Part shown: positions 6,815 to 14,979 of the stretch, piece by piece
How positions within the stretch are numbered: position 1 is the first letter of the stretch
Layout: every line of letters begins with the position of its first letter
Assembly (NCBI GenBank): GCA_964408735.1
Contig: CAYPAX010000080.1
Span: 1 to 22,413, forward strand
Reading direction: 5' to 3'
Length of the DNA: 22,413 bases
DNA from: UBA7887 sp964408735
Lineage (GTDB): Bacteria > Pseudomonadota > Alphaproteobacteria > UBA7887
Notes under the pieces: model-generated
Databases searched by the model: none
What the model saw: the letters and a program-made list of their open reading frames with translations, nothing else
Told to the model about the DNA's origin: nothing
Made by a program: the position numbers and the translations under genes

Positions 6815-9451
6815 TTACACCCCCGCCAGGCGCGCCATCGCTCGGTCGAGTTTGTGGCGCGACTGCTCGGCCTCGTCACGGCGCTCGCGCTGCTCGGCCA
6901 CCACGGCCTCGGGCGCCCGCGCCAGGAACTTCTCGTTGCCGAGTTTCTTGTCGATCTTGGCGATCTCGTCTTCGACCTTGGCCATCTCCCGTGCCAGGCG
7001 GCCGCGCTGCTCGTCGAGATCCACGACATCGGCCACATGCAGGAACAGGCTGGCATCCTCGAACACCGACTGCACGGTCCCTGACGGTGCCGTGCCGATG
7101 GCCAGCTCGACCTTGGCCAGGGGCTCGATGACGCCCTTCTGCCGAGCCAGACGCTCGCGTGTTGCCTCCGAACTGTCGGCGACAGTCAGCGGGATCGTGG
7201 CCGACGGCGGCACTGTCATCTCCGAGCGCACCGAGCGCACTTCGCTGACAAGGCGCACTACCCAGTCGATCTCGTCGCGGGCGGCCTCATCGACCTCGAC
7301 CTCCGAAAGCTCGGGCCAGGCGGATGTCGTCAGCAGCGCCGTGCCACCGAGATTGGCATGCAATTCCTCGCTGACGAAAGGCATCAGCGGATGCAGGGCT
7401 TCGAGAATGCGCCCCAGCACCCAGCCGGCGGTTGCCCGCGTCTCGTCCTTGGCCGGGCCGTCATCGCCATATAGCACGGGCTTGGCGATCTCCAGGTACC
7501 AATCGCAGAAGCCATGCCAGACGAAGCCGTAGAGGCCCTGGGCCGCCTCGTTGAAACGATAGGCCTCGATGGCCTCGCCGGCGGCGCCGACTGCGGCGAC
7601 CGTCTCGCCGACGATCCAGCGGTTGGTCTGGTCGGCCAAGCCCGAGGGCTCGAAGTCGCCGTCAACGCGACAGCCGTTCATCTCGCAGAAGCGCGCGGCG
7701 TTCCAGAGCTTGGTGACAAAGTTGCGATAGCCGGCGACGCGATCCTCGGCGAGCTTGATGTCGCGCCCCTGGGCCGCCATGGCCACCAGGGTGAAGCGCA
7801 GGGCATCGGTGCCGTAGGCGTCCATCAGCGACAGGGGATCGATGACGTTGCCCTTGGTCTTCGACATCTTCTGGCCCTTGGCATCGCGCACCAGGGCATG
7901 GATGTAGACATCGCGGAAGGGCACGTCCTCCATGATGTGCATGCCCATCATGATCATGCGGGCGACCCAGAAGAAGATGATGTCGAAGCCGGTGATCAGC
8001 ACGTCGCCCGGATAGTAGGTCTCGAGCTCGGGCGTCTGTTCGGGCCAACCCAACGTCGAGAACGGCCAGAGCCCGGACGAGAACCAGGTGTCGAGCACGT
8101 CGGAATCCTGCCGCAGCTCGACGGCTTTGCCATAGTGGGCCTCGGCCGCGGCTAGCGCCTCGGCCTCGTCCATGGCGACGAAGATTTCGTTGTCGGGGCC
8201 GTACCAGGCGGGAATGCGGTGTCCCCACCAGAGCTGGCGCGAGATGCACCAGGGCTGGATGTTGCGCATCCACTCGAAATAGGTCTTCTCCCAGGCCTTG
8301 GGCACGAAGCGGATACGCCCGTCCTCGACGGCCTCTATGGCGGGCTTGGCCAGGGTCTCGGCATCGACATACCACTGGTCGGTGAGCCAGGGCTCGATGA
8401 CCGTGCCCGAGCGATCGCCATAGGGCACCACGTGCTGGTGATCCTCGATCTTGTCGAGCAGGCCCTCGGCTTCCATCGCCGAGACCACGCGGCGGCGGGC
8501 TTCCATGCGGTCGAGGCCGCGATAGGCCTCGGGCACAGCGTCGTTGAGCGCGCCATGCTCGTCGAAGATATTGATGGCCTCGACACCGTGGCGGCGGCCG
8601 ACCTCGAAATCGTTGAAATCATGCGCCGGGGTGATCTTGACCGCACCGGTGCCTTTCTCGGGATCGGAATAGGTATCGCCGACGATCGGTATCAGGCGCC
8701 CGACCAGGGGCAGAACCACATTCTTGCCGATCAGGGGCTGGTATCGCGGATCCTCCGGATGGACGGCAACGGCGGTGTCGCCCAGCATCGTCTCGGGGCG
8801 TGTTGTGGCAACGGTAATATATTCGTTTTCAGTATCTTCCAGCGGGTATTTAAAGTGCCATAGATGGCCGTCTGAGGGCCGCTGCTCGACTTCGAGATCG
8901 CTGATCGCGGTGAGCAGCTTGCAGTCCCAGTTGACCAGGCGCTTGTCGCGATAGATCAGGCCTTCGCGGTGCAGGCGCACGAACACCGTGCGCACCGCCT
9001 GGCTCAGGCCCTCGTCGAGGGTGAAGCGCTCGCGGCGCCAATCGGGCGAGGCGCCGAGGCGCTCCAGCTGCTTGAGGATGGCGCCGCCGGATTCCGCCTT
9101 CCAGGCCCAGACCTTCTCCAGAAAGCCCTCGCGCCCCAGGTCGCGGCGGTTGACACCGTCCTTCTGCAATTGGCGCTCGACGACCATTTGCGTGGCGATG
9201 CCGGCGTGGTCCATGCCGGGCTGCCACAAGGCGTTGCGGCCCTTCATGCGCCAATAGCGGGTCAGCACGTCCTGCAGGGTCATGTTGAGGGCGTGACCGA
9301 TATGCAGGCTGCCGGTCACGTTGGGCGGCGGCATCATGACGGCGAAGGGCTGCCCGGGGGCAGCAGGGTCGGCATCGAAAGCACCCGCCTCGCGCCAGCG
9401 CGCGGCGATACGGCCTTCCACCTGGTCGGGGTGATAGGTTTTGTCGAGCAT
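6815..9451 (-). CDS. valS: Valine-tRNA ligase
   Basis: This class I aminoacyl-tRNA synthetase attaches valine to tRNA-Val in the cytoplasm. At 878 residues it has the usual ValRS length. The HIGH motif is at 50-53 (GSLHIGHALN) and the KMSKS loop appears as KMSKT at 528-532. Between them lies the editing domain insertion (TTRPETMLGDTAVAVHPED). The C-terminus is an anticodon-binding domain followed by the ValRS coiled-coil arm (about 815-878, rich in Arg, Glu and Lys). I chose ATG 9451 (MLDKTYHPDQVEGRI) because this is where ValRS homology begins; the frame stays open 30 codons further upstream without coding character. It follows popZ by 98 bases and precedes the TPR/SGNH gene by 2 bases, so all three are probably one transcript. 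Confidence 0.97.
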   Translation of the reverse strand: MLDKTYHPDQVEGRIAARWREAGAFDADPAAPGQPFAVMMPPPNVTGSLHIGHALNMTLQDVLTRYWRMKGRNALWQPGMDHAGIATQMVVERQLQKDGVNRRDLGREGFLEKVWAWKAESGGAILKQLERLGASPDWRRERFTLDEGLSQAVRTVFVRLHREGLIYRDKRLVNWDCKLLTAISDLEVEQRPSDGHLWHFKYPLEDTENEYITVATTRPETMLGDTAVAVHPEDPRYQPLIGKNVVLPLVGRLIPIVGDTYSDPEKGTGAVKITPAHDFNDFEVGRRHGVEAINIFDEHGALNDAVPEAYRGLDRMEARRRVVSAMEAEGLLDKIEDHQHVVPYGDRSGTVIEPWLTDQWYVDAETLAKPAIEAVEDGRIRFVPKAWEKTYFEWMRNIQPWCISRQLWWGHRIPAWYGPDNEIFVAMDEAEALAAAEAHYGKAVELRQDSDVLDTWFSSGLWPFSTLGWPEQTPELETYYPGDVLITGFDIIFFWVARMIMMGMHIMEDVPFRDVYIHALVRDAKGQKMSKTKGNVIDPLSLMDAYGTDALRFTLVAMAAQGRDIKLAEDRVAGYRNFVTKLWNAARFCEMNGCRVDGDFEPSGLADQTNRWIVGETVAAVGAAGEAIEAYRFNEAAQGLYGFVWHGFCDWYLEIAKPVLYGDDGPAKDETRATAGWVLGRILEALHPLMPFVSEELHANLGGTALLTTSAWPELSEVEVDEAARDEIDWVVRLVSEVRSVRSEMTVPPSATIPLTVADSSEATRERLARQKGVIEPLAKVELAIGTAPSGTVQSVFEDASLFLHVADVVDLDEQRGRLAREMAKVEDEIAKIDKKLGNEKFLARAPEAVVAEQRERRDEAEQSRHKLDRAMARLAGV

Positions 9452-9549
9452 TGGCGGTCGGGGCTCCCGAACGGCAAGACCGCGCCCGTGGCGCGGCCTC
9501 GCATAATAGTGTGACGGTGGGACCGAAACGGCCCCGGCCAAAATCAGCC

Positions 9550-10137
9550 TTAGCGCTTGACCTGATCGCTGATACGGCGGATCTCGGCGCGCACCAGGCT
9601 TTCAACCATGCCCGGCAGGTTACGGTCAAGCCAGTCGCGCAACATTGGGCGCATCACCTCGGCGGCCAGGCGCTCGACCGTGATGCCGCCGATGTCGCGC
9701 AGCGGCGGCTCCATGCCTTCGGCGAGCGAGCTCAACGATTCCACCGCTGCCGCCGCCGCGGCAGGGGAGACCAGCTCTTCTTCCTCTTCGGCCGGAATAT
9801 CGTCCAAGACCAGATCCGGCTCGGGCTCGGGCTCGGGCTCATCCTCGACGGTATCGGTCAATTCCAGAAAATCGTCGTCTTCAGGTTCGGGTTCCGGCTC
9901 GGGTTCCGGCTCCGGCTCGGGTTCCGGTTCAGGCTCCGCAGGAGCATCGAACATGGCGTCGATATCGCTTTGCGAATTGTCTTCGTCCGCCTCTTCCTCT
10001 ACCGCTTCAGGCTCCGGCGCCGCTTCCTCGGCCGCGCCTTCTTCCCCTTCGCCATCGTCAGAGATGATCCGACGGATCGAGGACAGGATTTCCTCCATCG
10101 AGGGTTCTTGCTGGCCGTTGTCCTCAGTCATTGCCAT
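9550..10137 (-). CDS. popZ: PopZ-type polar organizing protein (DUF2497)
   Basis: The 195-residue protein has the three-part PopZ layout. The N-terminal helix (SMEEILSSIRRIISDD, about 13-28) is the partner-binding region. A long acidic Pro/Glu/Asp linker (about 28-125) includes two runs of alternating Glu-Pro. The C-terminal helices (LRDIGGITVERLAAEVMRP, then RDWLDRNLPGMVESLVRAEI) form the oligomerisation domain typical of DUF2497. In Caulobacter, PopZ forms a polymeric matrix at the cell pole that anchors the chromosome origin through ParB and recruits cell-cycle proteins. Next to valS is the usual alphaproteobacterial position. ATG 10137 has GAAGGA with 7-base spacing; ATG 10131 is a possible alternative. 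Polar function in this organism is inferred. Confidence 0.9.
   Translation of the reverse strand: MAMTEDNGQQEPSMEEILSSIRRIISDDGEGEEGAAEEAAPEPEAVEEEADEDNSQSDIDAMFDAPAEPEPEPEPEPEPEPEPEPEDDDFLELTDTVEDEPEPEPEPDLVLDDIPAEEEEELVSPAAAAAAVESLSSLAEGMEPPLRDIGGITVERLAAEVMRPMLRDWLDRNLPGMVESLVRAEIRRISDQVKR
9880..9936 (-). repeat. Glu-Pro dipeptide repeat in popZ
   Basis: Nineteen codons alternate Glu and Pro, giving a 6-bp period with mixed synonymous codons (ctc/ttc, ggg/cgg/agg on the plus strand). A second, shorter Glu-Pro run lies near 9813-9844. Length variation between strains is likely at such a tract. Confidence 0.85.
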
Positions 10138-10166
10138 AGGACATTCCTTCGCGTTGCTAACCGCAG

Positions 10167-10194
10167 CCTATACCAGAGAACGGCATTTTCGAAG
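10167..10194 (-). promoter_or_regulatory. Candidate promoter of the popZ-valS-TPR/SGNH operon
   Basis: On the minus strand TATAGG (10172-10167) is preceded by TGG, giving an extended -10. CTTCGA (10194-10189) lies 16 bases upstream as a weak -35. The predicted start is about 25 bases before ATG 10137. The 207-base gap otherwise shows only small inverted repeats without T-tracts (for example TGGCA-N6-TGCCA near 10262-10277). Confidence 0.4.
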
Positions 10195-10344
10195 CCACCG
10201 TTGCCCTCGGGCAGCCGGCGCCATCTCCCGCTCTGTCATCACCATAGGAAGCCGGGGTTAATGGCAACTTAATGCCAACAACACAAAGGGCGTTGGATAA
10301 CAGCCCCTTACGGGACCCTATTGATGTGCCAAGGCCAAAACGGC

Positions 10345-11751
10345 CTATTCCCACTCAAAATCTAAGACATCCACGCCGTCGAAATCGTCGCCAAAGCCGA
10401 TCCACTTGTCCACCACATCATCGTAATGGGCGGACGGGTCGTACAGCGTCACCGGCAGCCTGAGCGCCGCGGCGGTCATGCCGCCGCCCACTTCGGTCAG
10501 GCGGAAAATGGCCTCGGCGGCCGTGGATTCGGCACGCACCAAGGCCACCCGGGCCTCGAACAGCTCCTGTTCGGCATCGAGCACGTCGAGCACGGTGCGG
10601 GCACCGACGTCGGCTTCCTGGCGTACGCCTTCCAGGGCGATCTCGTTGGCGTTGACGGAAGATTCCAGGGCGCGAATGCCGGCCTGCGCCGCATTCAACT
10701 CTTCCCAGGCCTGTTCGGCGGCTTCGCGTACGGCGCGCCTGGCATCGTCCAACTGGCGGCGGCGCTGCACCGCCGTCTGCCGCAGCTCGCGCACCCGCGA
10801 ATATTCCGCTCCCGACTGATAGAGCGGCACGGACACATTGGCCGTAATCTGTGCCGTGTCCGACTCCTCGAAGAAGGAATTGGGATCCCAGCTCCGCTGC
10901 AGGGCGCCATCCAGGCTCACCTGTGGCATCAAGACCGCCGCGGCCGCGCTGATATCGAACAGCGCCGCGCGCTCGCCGAAGCCGGCGCTGATGATGTTGG
11001 GGTTGCTTTGCGCCGCGAAAGCCAATGCCTCTTCTTCGGTGGCGGGCAGGGACAGCAGCGCCTCGAGATCGGGGAAGGATAGCTCCCCAGGCAGGGAGCC
11101 GACGCTGCGCTGATAGTCGGCGCGCGAGACTTCCAGATTGCCTTCGGCGCGAATGCGCTCGGCCGCCGCATCGGCCAGGCGTGCTTCCGCCTGGGCCACA
11201 TCGGTGCGCGTCACCTCGCCAACCTCGAAGCGGTCGCGGGTAGCCTGAAGCTGGCGTTCGAGAACCTGCTCGTTGTTGATGCTCAGCCCGACCACGGATT
11301 GGTCCCGTACCACGGTGGTATAGGCAATGGCGGTCTCCAGCAGCACCTGCTGCTCGACCGCGACCAGATTGGCGCGCGCCGCGAAAACCCGGTTCTCCGC
11401 CGCCACGGTCTCGGCCTCGGTGGCACCTCCGCGCCAGAGGGGCTGGGACAGGGTCAGTCCGGCGGCGGCGGGCATGGTGCTGCTGCTGCTTGAAACCCCT
11501 GTTCCCAAGGTATTGTTTTGATAGCGCTGGCCGACGCTGCCGTTGATGCTGACCGTCGGCCGCCAGCCCGATTGGGCTTGGGGCACGCCTTCGTCGACGG
11601 CCCGCAGCGCTGCGCGCTCGGCCAGCAGGCGCGGGTCGCCGGCATAGGCGCTGGCAAGTGAATCCTGCAGGCTTTGCGCGCAAGCCGCGCCCGATATCGC
11701 CGTTAGCGCCAGGGCTGAAACCATCACCTTGGCAAATCCGTGCCTGCTCAC
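10345..11751 (-). CDS. tolC: TolC-family outer membrane channel protein
   Basis: The 468-residue protein is the outer membrane exit duct used by type I secretion and efflux pumps. It has a signal peptide ending ACA-Q (about residue 25), then two homologous halves of the outer membrane efflux family. The first contains SLQDSLASAYAGDPRLL, the SLSQPLWRGG-like strand (LTLSQPLWRGG) and RFEVGEVTRTDVAQAEARL. The second contains NVSVPLYQSGAEYSRVRELRQ and VGARTVLDVLDAEQELFEAR. These helix-barrel repeats are diagnostic. The start is GTG 11751, supported by a perfect AGGAGG with 8-base spacing. It lies 31 bases after the pcm-like gene and is probably co-transcribed with it. The tail after about 435 is acidic and family-specific. 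It ends with TAG. Confidence 0.95.
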   Translation of the reverse strand: MSRHGFAKVMVSALALTAISGAACAQSLQDSLASAYAGDPRLLAERAALRAVDEGVPQAQSGWRPTVSINGSVGQRYQNNTLGTGVSSSSSTMPAAAGLTLSQPLWRGGATEAETVAAENRVFAARANLVAVEQQVLLETAIAYTTVVRDQSVVGLSINNEQVLERQLQATRDRFEVGEVTRTDVAQAEARLADAAAERIRAEGNLEVSRADYQRSVGSLPGELSFPDLEALLSLPATEEEALAFAAQSNPNIISAGFGERAALFDISAAAAVLMPQVSLDGALQRSWDPNSFFEESDTAQITANVSVPLYQSGAEYSRVRELRQTAVQRRRQLDDARRAVREAAEQAWEELNAAQAGIRALESSVNANEIALEGVRQEADVGARTVLDVLDAEQELFEARVALVRAESTAAEAIFRLTEVGGGMTAAALRLPVTLYDPSAHYDDVVDKWIGFGDDFDGVDVLDFEWE

Positions 11752-11782
11752 GATTGCGTCCTCCTGGCGCGCTCACGCCGTC

Positions 11783-12454
11783 TCAAAATACGAATCCCTG
11801 GGGCGCCCCAAACCCCGCCAATGTCGGCAATGCCGCATCGAACAGCGCCCGCGACGAAACGATGCCGCCGACACGCGTGAACACTGTGGCCTGGCCGATA
11901 TGTCCGCGTCCCCCCGCCATGGGCTGCGAGACGACCGCCGCCAGGCGGCCGCCTTCTGCCAGTTGGTCGAGGATAGCCTGCGGCACAGCCTCGACACCGC
12001 CACCTATCAGAATGACATCGTAGGGCGCCTGATCGGGACAGCCTCCCGCCAATTCACCCTCGATGAAGACCACATTGTCGATGTCCAAAGCGGGCAGGGC
12101 CTCGGCCCCGATGGCGCTCAGCTCGACATCGCATTCAACGGCGATCACCGTTCCCGCGAGACGGCCCAGGATGGCACTCGAATAGCCGCTGGCGCAGCCG
12201 ATATCGAGCGCTGTTTCGTCCGCGCCCGGGTCGAGTGCCTGGATCATGCGCGCCAGCACCGCCGGCTCCATGAGGTAGCGGCCGTCGGCAATCTCCAGAT
12301 CCTCGTCGACATAAGCGACTGCTTGGCGCGTGCCAGTCACGAAGCGCTCCCGCGGCACCGCCGACAGGGCCTCGACAAGTCGCGGATCGGTCACCTTGTT
12401 CGGAAGTATCTGGCCCTCGACCATGTGGGCGCGCATGGCTGCGAAGTTGGGCAT
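11783..12454 (-). CDS. Protein-L-isoaspartate O-methyltransferase-like protein
   Basis: This 223-residue, SAM-dependent class I methyltransferase-fold protein belongs to the Pcm group. The N-terminal FAAMRAHMVEGQILPNKV and RERFV resemble Pcm. Motif I is DIGCASG (84-90), followed by the acidic residue in VIAVECD and the later VILIGGG strand. Classical Pcm enzymes repair isoaspartyl residues and carry a GQTIS-like segment before motif I. Here that place reads GRYLMEPAVLARM, so repair activity is uncertain and I give no symbol. This variant is typically found just before tolC in alphaproteobacteria. I chose ATG 12454 because AGGA lies about 7 bases upstream; in-frame sequence before it does not look Pcm-like. 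A perfect -10 element lies about 80 bases upstream. Confidence 0.85.
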   Translation of the reverse strand: MPNFAAMRAHMVEGQILPNKVTDPRLVEALSAVPRERFVTGTRQAVAYVDEDLEIADGRYLMEPAVLARMIQALDPGADETALDIGCASGYSSAILGRLAGTVIAVECDVELSAIGAEALPALDIDNVVFIEGELAGGCPDQAPYDVILIGGGVEAVPQAILDQLAEGGRLAAVVSQPMAGGRGHIGQATVFTRVGGIVSSRALFDAALPTLAGFGAPQGFVF

Positions 12455-12531
12455 GCACAATCCTGCATTTGAAGGCGCGACAAGAGAAGCAAGCGCATTT
12501 GCCGCTTCGACCCACGCCAAGACAGCTGGAC

Positions 12532-12558
12532 ATTATAGCGCCACGCTCCGGGAGACAA
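12532..12558 (-). promoter_or_regulatory. Promoter of the pcm-like/tolC operon
   Basis: The minus strand has a perfect TATAAT (12537-12532) and, 15 bases upstream, TTGTCT (12558-12553), matching four of six -35 positions. The spacer is short, but the -10 and its place 78 bases before ATG 12454 make it credible. The implied leader is about 70 nt. Confidence 0.5.
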
Positions 12559-12613
12559 TGCCCGCTGCGACGCTTGGCGCGATCTTTTCGCCCGTGTGGG
12601 GCAGGAAGGGGTG

Positions 12614-13012
12614 CTACTGCTGCAACCAGCTTTCGATGAGCCGCTCAAGCGGCGTGAGATCGGGCGGGCCGATATCCTCCCAGCGACCTTTCCAGTTCGG
12701 ATTGAGCTCCGCGAAGGAGTTGCAGGAGGGACCGTATTTGGCCACGCAATAGGCGCGCGTCTCCTCCACCGAGCCGAACCAGCAGGGCACGCAGGCGTTC
12801 GCATCGCTGGCGCCGCAGAGAGGAAATTCCTGAGATATCCCGCCAATGCCGGTGAGGGTACCGCATGTCTCGTAGTTGTAGCCGAGCTTGCGCAAGCAGA
12901 GGATCTCGGCATGGGGGCACGAGAACAGCGACAGACCCTGCGCCTGGGCGCTGCCGGCCAGCAGGGCGCCGGCAAGCAATGGCAAGACCATCAGACGGGC
13001 AAGATAACGCAT
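12614..13012 (-). CDS. Secreted eight-cysteine protein of unknown function
   Basis: The 132-residue product starts at ATG 13012 (MRYLARLMV), where a clean Sec signal peptide begins, ending AQA-Q near residue 24. In-frame sequence further upstream is Arg-rich and unlike coding. The mature part of about 108 residues contains eight Cys (32, 39, 50, 66, 74, 77, 89, 97), an even number in a secreted protein. Up to four disulfides are therefore plausible. C74-VP-C77 is a CxxC-like pair. The C-terminus is Cys-free and ends IESWLQQ. I do not recognise the family. The preceding minus-strand gene (OmpA lipoprotein) is separated by a terminator, and downstream genes by the pcm promoter, so it is probably a single-gene transcript. 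Confidence 0.75.
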   Translation of the reverse strand: MRYLARLMVLPLLAGALLAGSAQAQGLSLFSCPHAEILCLRKLGYNYETCGTLTGIGGISQEFPLCGASDANACVPCWFGSVEETRAYCVAKYGPSCNSFAELNPNWKGRWEDIGPPDLTPLERLIESWLQQ

Positions 13013-13133
13013 GGGCACTGTCCTATTCCCCCATACCAGACGCAAATCGCGTGCCATGGGGAATTGGCTCCATTGTGCCATATCCTGGCGTCGGCGCCGG
13101 CCCGATAGGCCGATCTTGCCGGGGCCGTAGGCC

Positions 13134-13165
13134 AAAAGAGCCCGGTGACCATGCCACCGGGCTCT
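13134..13165 (-). terminator. Rho-independent terminator after the 268-residue OmpA lipoprotein gene
   Basis: A perfect 11-bp stem (13137-13147 with 13155-13165) encloses a 7-base loop. On the minus strand it ends in GGGCTCT followed by TTT. The hairpin is strong and the T-run short. It begins 25 bases after the OmpA-type stop codon. Confidence 0.65.
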
Positions 13166-13190
13166 CTCGCAGTCGATTTAGCCTCCCTTG

Positions 13191-13997
13191 CTAACGCTGG
13201 CCGATGGTCACCACGACGCGGCGGTTGCGAGGCTCGCGAACGCCGTCCGCCGTCGGTACCAGAGGATCGGATTCGCCGACCGCACTGCCTTGGATGCGCT
13301 CCGCTGCAATCCCCTGGGCCGCCAGGGCCTGCGTCGCAGCCTTCGTGCGGCGCTCGGAGAGGCTTTGGTTGTAGGGCTCAGGCCCCGAGCGATCGGCATG
13401 GCCGACGAGCACCAAGGTGTCGCTCGCACCCAGCCAATCGGCGATGATATTGTCGATCACCAGCTGAGCGACTGGGGTGATATCGGACTGATCCCAATCG
13501 AAGAAGAGGGAGTAGAAACGCGGCTTGTTCTGCGGCGGCGGCGGCGCGGCCGGCTCGTCCTCCGCCACGGGCTCCGGCAGGGGCACGGTCTCATTGATCA
13601 CGATCTTGCCGATGGCGTAGCAGTCCTGGCGTCCCGCCCAGCCGACGATGTCGAGGTAGAGCTCCTTCGCCACCTCGGCGCTGGCCAGACGCTCACAAGC
13701 CACCGGGAAGATGAAGTCGCGCTTGGCGACGCCGCCCGAGGGCACGTAATCGCCCTGGACGAGCGGGCCGGCGGCCCAACGCCCCTGACTGTCGAAGAAG
13801 TTGAGCGCGTATTCGAAATTGGCGTAGTCGCCGTCGAGATTGTTGTGCAGGCCGATATCGACCGCACAGGATCGGTTCGGCGCCTCCGCCCGATCGACGA
13901 ATACGGCGAAGTCGTATCCCAGGTCGTTGCCTTCGCGAATGGGCAAACAGCCGATCAGCGTCGTTGCCACCAAGGCCACAAGTACTAGCCGAAGCAT
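13191..13997 (-). CDS. OmpA-domain lipoprotein
   Basis: The 268-residue protein has a lipoprotein signal with lipobox LIGC (Cys17) and Leu after the Cys, consistent with outer-membrane sorting. An N-terminal domain of about 120 residues contains three Cys after the lipidated one (CAVDIG, VACERL, QDCYAI) and a YANFEYALNFFDSQGRW segment that I cannot assign. A Pro-rich linker follows (about 140-157). The C-terminal OmpA-like domain (about 160-268) has LFFDWDQSDITP, LVGHADRSG, YNQSLSERR and NRRVVVTI. Such domains bind the diaminopimelate of peptidoglycan through the Asp/Arg in these motifs, so the protein probably tethers outer membrane to cell wall. It is paralogous in its C-terminal half to the gene at 14980-15873. 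A terminator follows. Confidence 0.88.
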   Translation of the reverse strand: MLRLVLVALVATTLIGCLPIREGNDLGYDFAVFVDRAEAPNRSCAVDIGLHNNLDGDYANFEYALNFFDSQGRWAAGPLVQGDYVPSGGVAKRDFIFPVACERLASAEVAKELYLDIVGWAGRQDCYAIGKIVINETVPLPEPVAEDEPAAPPPPQNKPRFYSLFFDWDQSDITPVAQLVIDNIIADWLGASDTLVLVGHADRSGPEPYNQSLSERRTKAATQALAAQGIAAERIQGSAVGESDPLVPTADGVREPRNRRVVVTIGQR

Positions 13998-14108
13998 GGT
14001 ATTCCCCCTTGCTGAGGTTGTATCCGCATGCCGGCGGCGAAGCTGGGCACGCGTAGGGTTCGGGTCGTCGTCCAGTGTCGTGCAGCGAGTATGGGCATGG
14101 TCTTTCCC

Positions 14109-14780
14109 TTACCGCCGGCTGGCGCGTATGGACACGCCGGCACGCTGGCAATCTTTGGTCAATTTCGCAACCAGCCCGGGATCGCCGAGATAGTAACTGT
14201 CCACGGCGCTGGTCACAGTCAAGGAATTGCTGGGCTCGTGCGTTAGATAGTCGTAGCGGCCCGGCGTATCCAGAACCAGGGAAAGCACGCCGTGACGGTT
14301 GATGCGCATGCGGGCGTAGCTTTCGCCTTGCTGCTGGCGCGGGCTGCGTCCTCCGAAGTATGGCACCTCGGCGCAGCTGCTGCCAAGCAGGCGGTCAAAT
14401 TCGCCGATGCGCCCATAGCGAGGATTGAGCTCGATCTGGTCGCGATAGTAGACGTCCCAAGGCATCAGGCCGTCGACCGGCCGGTAGGTATGAAATTCCG
14501 CCTTGGAGGAGACGATGAAGCCATTCGGGAAATAGACCGCGACTTGATTCTTGAGCAGCACACGGTCGCCGAGAATGTCGCCTGAGCGCAGCAGGCGCTC
14601 GATACGCGGCTCTATGATGCGTCCAACGGAATCATCGAATCGCAGCAGTCTCGAGCGGTCGATCGATACCTCGACGAACTCCTCGAAAGGCAGCATGGGC
14701 TGGTCGCCGGCCTGCGCAGGGGCGGCTACGCCGAGAAGGGCAGCGGCAAGCATGCCGCCAAACGCCCATCGGGCTCTCAT
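14109..14780 (-). CDS. Periplasmic protein of unknown function
   Basis: The 223-residue product starts at ATG 14780, with a perfect AGGAGG 7 bases upstream. It has a Sec signal peptide ending AQA-G near residue 24 and no lipobox. The mature part is polar and about 200 residues long, with two Cys (SSCAEV and TKDCQRA) that could form a disulfide. Tyr-rich stretches (DVYYRDQ, SYYLGDPGL) suggest beta structure. I recognise no family. It sits between two OmpA-domain lipoprotein genes on the same strand, 111 bases upstream of one and separated from the other by a hairpin. A cell-envelope role is therefore likely but unproven. A perfect inverted repeat lies just before its ribosome binding site. Confidence 0.75.
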   Translation of the reverse strand: MRARWAFGGMLAAALLGVAAPAQAGDQPMLPFEEFVEVSIDRSRLLRFDDSVGRIIEPRIERLLRSGDILGDRVLLKNQVAVYFPNGFIVSSKAEFHTYRPVDGLMPWDVYYRDQIELNPRYGRIGEFDRLLGSSCAEVPYFGGRSPRQQQGESYARMRINRHGVLSLVLDTPGRYDYLTHEPSNSLTVTSAVDSYYLGDPGLVAKLTKDCQRAGVSIRASRR

Positions 14781-14796
14781 GTGCTCCCCTCCTTAG

Positions 14797-14814
14797 CTTG
14801 GCTCATACGCCAAG
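14797..14814. promoter_or_regulatory. Perfect inverted repeat directly upstream of the AGGAGG of the 223-residue gene
   Basis: CTTGGC-TCATAC-GCCAAG has 6-bp arms around a 6-base centre and lies 3 bases from the Shine-Dalgarno (14788-14793). It could be an operator or a leader hairpin affecting translation. Confidence 0.35.
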
Positions 14815-14911
14815 GTCGCCCTGCCAGCATCCACAAACAGCGACAGAATAGCCGAGATTCGCATTCCGTCCACGTTTCAGCGCTGACAATCGTCGTGCTT
14901 GAGCGAATCGG

Positions 14912-14952
14912 AAAGGGCCCGGAAAAGCGCATTTTTCACGCCTTCCGGGCCC
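14912..14952 (-). terminator. Terminator-like hairpin after the 297-residue OmpA lipoprotein gene
   Basis: A perfect 10-bp GC-rich stem (14915-14924 with 14943-14952) has an 18-base loop containing a further small GCG/CGC stem. On the minus strand it is followed by TTT. It lies 28 bases beyond the stop codon. The long loop and short T-run lower the confidence. Confidence 0.55.
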
Positions 14953-14979
14953 CATGATCAGCGATCGTGCCGATGTCGC

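Noticed and set aside
7514..8863. Several plus-strand open frames inside valS
   Set aside because: They are antisense to unmistakable ValRS sequence and lack family features.
10418..11776. 452-codon minus frame overlapping tolC
   Set aside because: It is a shifted frame of the tolC region with Arg/Gly-rich composition; tolC has the AGGAGG, signal peptide and efflux repeats.
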